The translations under genes were made by a program, and so were the position numbers. Of a stretch of 16,816 bases of DNA, positions 14,543-16,816 are shown one piece after another. Source of the DNA: Bacteroidales bacterium UBA6340 (lineage in GTDB: Bacteria; Bacteroidota; Bacteroidia; Bacteroidales; Paludibacteraceae); NCBI GenBank assembly GCA_002440265.1, contig DJSG01000084.1:1-16816 (forward strand). Reading direction: 5' to 3'. Each line of letters starts with the position of its first letter. The first letter of the stretch is position 1. A model generated the notes under the pieces. The model saw nothing but the letters and a program-made list of their open reading frames with translations, was not told where the DNA came from and did not search any database.

Positions 14543-14619
14543 GGTCCGGTAGCTCAGCTGGATAGAGCAACAGCCTTCTAAGCTGTGGGTCTCGGGTTCG
14601 AATCCCGACCGGATCACCA
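14543..14619 (+). tRNA. tRNA-Arg (anticodon TCT)
   Basis: Acceptor stem GGTCCGG/CCGGATC, D-arm GCTC..GAGC, anticodon stem ACAGC/GCTGT with loop CTTCTAA (anticodon TCT, reading AGA), T-arm CGGGTTCGAATCCCG, discriminator A at 14616. CCA follows at 14617-14619, so it appears to be encoded, unlike in tRNA-Pro in this window. Confidence 0.96.
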
Positions 14620-14661
14620 ACAACAAAGCGAAAAGTACAGTCGTGCGCGTGCCTAAATCGT

Positions 14662-14673
14662 AAGCGTACGCTT
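14662..14673. promoter_or_regulatory. 12-bp perfect palindrome before rpoD
   Basis: AAGCGTACGCTT ends 19 bases before the rpoD ATG. It could be an operator or a small RNA stem in the rpoD leader. It occurs once, so its role is open. Confidence 0.3.
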
Positions 14674-14692
14674 GTATGTCGTCAGAAGATTT

Positions 14693-15553
14693 ATGCGTCA
14701 ACTTAAAATTACAAAATCAATCACGAACCGTGAGTCAGCCTCTCTCGACAAGTATCTTCAGGAGATTGGTCGTGAGAATCTGATTTCCGTGGACCGTGAG
14801 GTGGAATTGGCAGGTCGTATCCGCAACGGAGACCGTGCTGCGTTGGAGGAACTCACACGCGCCAACTTACGTTTCGTCGTTTCTGTGGCTAAGCAGTACC
14901 AGAACCAAGGATTGAGCCTTCCCGACCTTATCGACGAGGGCAACTTGGGGCTCATCAAGGCAGCCGAGAAGTTCGATGAGACACGTGGCTTCAAGTTCAT
15001 TTCCTATGCCGTTTGGTGGATTCGCCAATCTATCCTGCAGGCCCTCGCCGAACAGTCGCGTATTGTGCGTTTGCCGCTTAATCAGGTAGGTTCACTCAAC
15101 AAAATCAACAAGGCTTATCAGCGCTTCGAGCAAGAGCATGAGCGCAAGCCAAGTGCCGAAGAATTGGCAGAAGTGTTGGACATACCTGTGGACAAAATCG
15201 CCGATACCCTCAAGATGTCCGGGCGCCAAGTGAGTGTGGATGCGCCTTTTGTCGATGGTGAAGATAACTGCCTGATTGATGTCATGGTCAACGAGGACTC
15301 TCCCAATGCCGACCACGGACTCATCAACGAGTCGCTCTCCCGCGAAATCGACCGCGCACTTTCCACGCTGACCGAGCGTGAAGCCAAAATCATCCGTCAG
15401 TTCTTCGGTATCGGAACCCCCGAGAAGACACTGGAGGAAATCGGCATTGAGCAAGGACTCACCCGCGAGCGCGTGCGCCAAATCAAGGAGAAAGCCATCC
15501 GCAAACTCCAGAGTAGTGCACGAAGCCAAGTGCTGAAATCCTATTTAGGATAG
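14693..15553 (+). CDS. rpoD: Primary sigma factor RpoD (Bacteroidota type)
   Basis: The main sigma factor, 286 aa, of the compact form found in Bacteroidota: no region 1.1 and no large insert before region 2. Region 1.2 covers about 15-45 (SLDKYLQEIGRENL). Region 2 is near 52-122, with RFVVSVAKQYQNQGLSLPDLIDEGNLGLIKA and the RGFKFISYAVWWIRQSI melting/-10 segment. Region 3 runs LPLNQVGSLNKI to about 205. Region 4.2 ends with LTRERVRQIKEKAIRKLQ. The ATG at 14693 gives the conserved MRQLKITKSITNRES N-terminus. No promoter separates it from tRNA-Arg, 73 bp upstream. It would read the TAnnTTTG promoters noted in this window. Confidence 0.97.
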   Translation: MRQLKITKSITNRESASLDKYLQEIGRENLISVDREVELAGRIRNGDRAALEELTRANLRFVVSVAKQYQNQGLSLPDLIDEGNLGLIKAAEKFDETRGFKFISYAVWWIRQSILQALAEQSRIVRLPLNQVGSLNKINKAYQRFEQEHERKPSAEELAEVLDIPVDKIADTLKMSGRQVSVDAPFVDGEDNCLIDVMVNEDSPNADHGLINESLSREIDRALSTLTEREAKIIRQFFGIGTPEKTLEEIGIEQGLTRERVRQIKEKAIRKLQSSARSQVLKSYLG

Positions 15554-15585
15554 GCTCACGGAAACATAATTTATTTTTCTTGCTA

Positions 15586-15616
15586 AGGGCTGCCCTGATA
15601 CGGGCGGCTCTTTTTT
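15586..15616 (+). terminator. Rho-independent terminator of rpoD
   Basis: AGGGCTGCCC-tgatac-GGGCGGCTCT forms a 10-bp stem with two G-U pairs, followed by a run of six T (15611-15616). Confidence 0.85.
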
Positions 15617-15626
15617 GTGCCGATTA

Positions 15627-15651
15627 TCAGGTTATGTCCCTTATAACCTGA
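15627..15651 (-). other. Hairpin overlapping the stop codon of the barrel gene
   Basis: TCAGGTTAT-AAGGGAC-ATAACCTGA, a 9-bp perfect stem whose loop side includes the TAA stop at 15641-15643 on the minus strand. No T-run follows, so it may protect the mRNA 3' end or act as a weak terminator. Confidence 0.35.
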
Positions 15652-16816
15652 CCCGCAGGAGTGTATGCACATCCGTGCGGGTGCTTTTCTTGTCGTGCGC
15701 TGCCGCCCAATTAGGAGCATACACCGTTTCAGACAGGCGCAGATAGATTGCAACCACATCATTGATACGGTAGCGGGCATTCACGTATAAGCGTCCTCCT
15801 GCCCCGTAAACATTCGGGAATGAATAGGCATAGAGCACATCATTCTCGTAGGCATATATCCTGTTGTACCACAAACGCGCATCGAAAGCCTGCACGCGCA
15901 TCTGCAGCACTATCGGTACGCGCTCCAAACGATATTCCACATCTTGTGACACCGAAAAGCCATGTCCCCACCCGTGTGCCGCGTCAAAGGCATCCGTTTT
16001 CCCCTTGTAGGCGTCCGACTTGACCATATTGGCATCCAATTGTGTGCGGAACCGCCATTGCGGCAGTTCGCAGGTGAACTGATAACGAAATGCATACGTA
16101 TCCCTGCCGGACTGCCGTCGTGCCCGCATCCGCCAGTTCATTCCGTACACATCGGACGGCAGGAAATCGGCTTGCCCCCAAGTGTCATAGCCTCCACGAA
16201 AGCCATCCGCATAGACTGAGAAACGCCATTTCCGCAATCGGTTAATCTCCGCTCCCACATACCCTCCCATTTCATCATTCAGCCGGCTATGTTCTGATAG
16301 GGAATAGGCATAGCGATTGTTGTAATACTCTGAGTAATAGCGGTATATAGCCAACAGGTTTACACCTGAAACGGGCACATACCGTGCGCCGACAATCGTG
16401 CCGATGCCCCAATGGACACCCTGCGTGGTTGCCAATTCTCCCCAAATATCCACCCGACCTATGTTGTAGCGGACATTCAGTCCCACCACCGCCTGCGGCA
16501 TAGTGGTTGTGTCGGAATACAGATTTTCCAGTGCTGTTATGCCTATTTTCAGTTGTTTCCATCGCCCCGTGATGTTGATGCCCATCGTATGGTGCCACGT
16601 ACTGTCACGCTGCCGCCGTACGGAATAGAAGGCAGAGATGTCTGCCCAACGGATACGTGCTGTGGCACCAATTCCTCGAAACGCCTGATAATCATTGCTT
16701 ACGGATGTGTATTTCCGCAGTCCTTCCGGTTGGGTTGCCGTGCTGCGAATGTAACTGCTCTTGCCAAAATGAAACGGACTGCCCACCACCAGTCCCTGCC
16801 CGAAAGAGGCTTGATA
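15641..16816 (-). CDS. C-terminal part of an outer-membrane beta-barrel protein (HHH/ComEA-like OMP family), 5' end outside window
   Basis: The frame is open to the window edge, so at least 391 residues are visible and the start is missing. The first residues, YQASFGQGLVVGSPFHFGKS, and the pattern that follows (YQAFRGIGATARIRWADISAFYSVRR, DIWGELATTQG, LLAIYRYYSEYYNNRYA, GGYVGAEINRLRKWRFSVYAD) match what I recall of the long C-terminal barrel of Bacteroidota proteins annotated 'helix-hairpin-helix domain-containing'. Those carry ComEA-like HHH motifs near the N-terminus. The HHH part is not in view, so that assignment is an inference. Alternating aromatic strands run to the end (LLRVRL). It is convergent with rpoD. 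Confidence 0.65.
   Translation of the reverse strand, partial: YQASFGQGLVVGSPFHFGKSSYIRSTATQPEGLRKYTSVSNDYQAFRGIGATARIRWADISAFYSVRRQRDSTWHHTMGINITGRWKQLKIGITALENLYSDTTTMPQAVVGLNVRYNIGRVDIWGELATTQGVHWGIGTIVGARYVPVSGVNLLAIYRYYSEYYNNRYAYSLSEHSRLNDEMGGYVGAEINRLRKWRFSVYADGFRGGYDTWGQADFLPSDVYGMNWRMRARRQSGRDTYAFRYQFTCELPQWRFRTQLDANMVKSDAYKGKTDAFDAAHGWGHGFSVSQDVEYRLERVPIVLQMRVQAFDARLWYNRIYAYENDVLYAYSFPNVYGAGGRLYVNARYRINDVVAIYLRLSETVYAPNWAAAHDKKSTRTDVHTLLRVRL

Overview
The window looks like chromosomal DNA from a member of the Bacteroidales (Bacteroidota); the family is unresolved. Three things point there. The primary sigma factor is the short Bacteroidota RpoD (286 aa, beginning MRQLKITKSITNRESASLDK). 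Promoters follow the TTTG-N20-TAnnTTTG pattern. Several proteins belong to Bacteroidota-type families: a putative porin, a TPR/PD40 lipoprotein-like protein, a CCGxHxVCE membrane protein and an HHH-type outer-membrane barrel. No integrase, transposase, CRISPR array or rRNA is visible.

Layout: (1) 1-1930, minus strand: a two-gene lipid A operon, lpxC then lpxA, with its own promoter. LpxC stands alone rather than fused to FabZ. (2) 1930-2922: about 1 kb without an intact gene. It holds a palindromic repeat, a 47-codon remnant of a secreted-protein gene, and a long tract with an 11-bp period that runs up to the start codon of parE. (3) 2923-5328, plus: parE and a small membrane-anchored protein, joined by a 7-bp repeat array. 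(4) 5265-7831, minus: a TPR/PD40 exported protein, then tRNA-Pro(GGG) with its own promoter and terminator, then a CPBP intramembrane protease whose 3' end overlaps the convergent small membrane protein by 64 bp. (5) 8173-14187, plus: a likely operon of GH57 amylase, porin, a ClpC/ClpA-type AAA+ unfoldase without a middle domain, and thioredoxin. (6) 14273-15616, plus: a strong promoter, a cluster of palindromes, tRNA-Arg(TCT), rpoD and a terminator. (7) 15641-16816, minus: the C-terminal part of an outer-membrane beta-barrel protein that runs off the window.

The coding content is mostly housekeeping: lipid A synthesis, chromosome decatenation, transcription initiation, proteolysis, redox and glucan metabolism. 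No multigene defence, secretion or biosynthetic system is evident. The unusual signal is in the DNA between genes: 11-bp 'drifting' arrays, 7-bp AATGCRC arrays that start exactly at the stop codons of lpxA and parE, and nested palindromes in front of tRNA-Arg. Protein-level oddities are the unfused LpxC, EGLSASGS in place of EGDSAxGS in the ParE toprim site, and the Clp ATPase without an M-domain.
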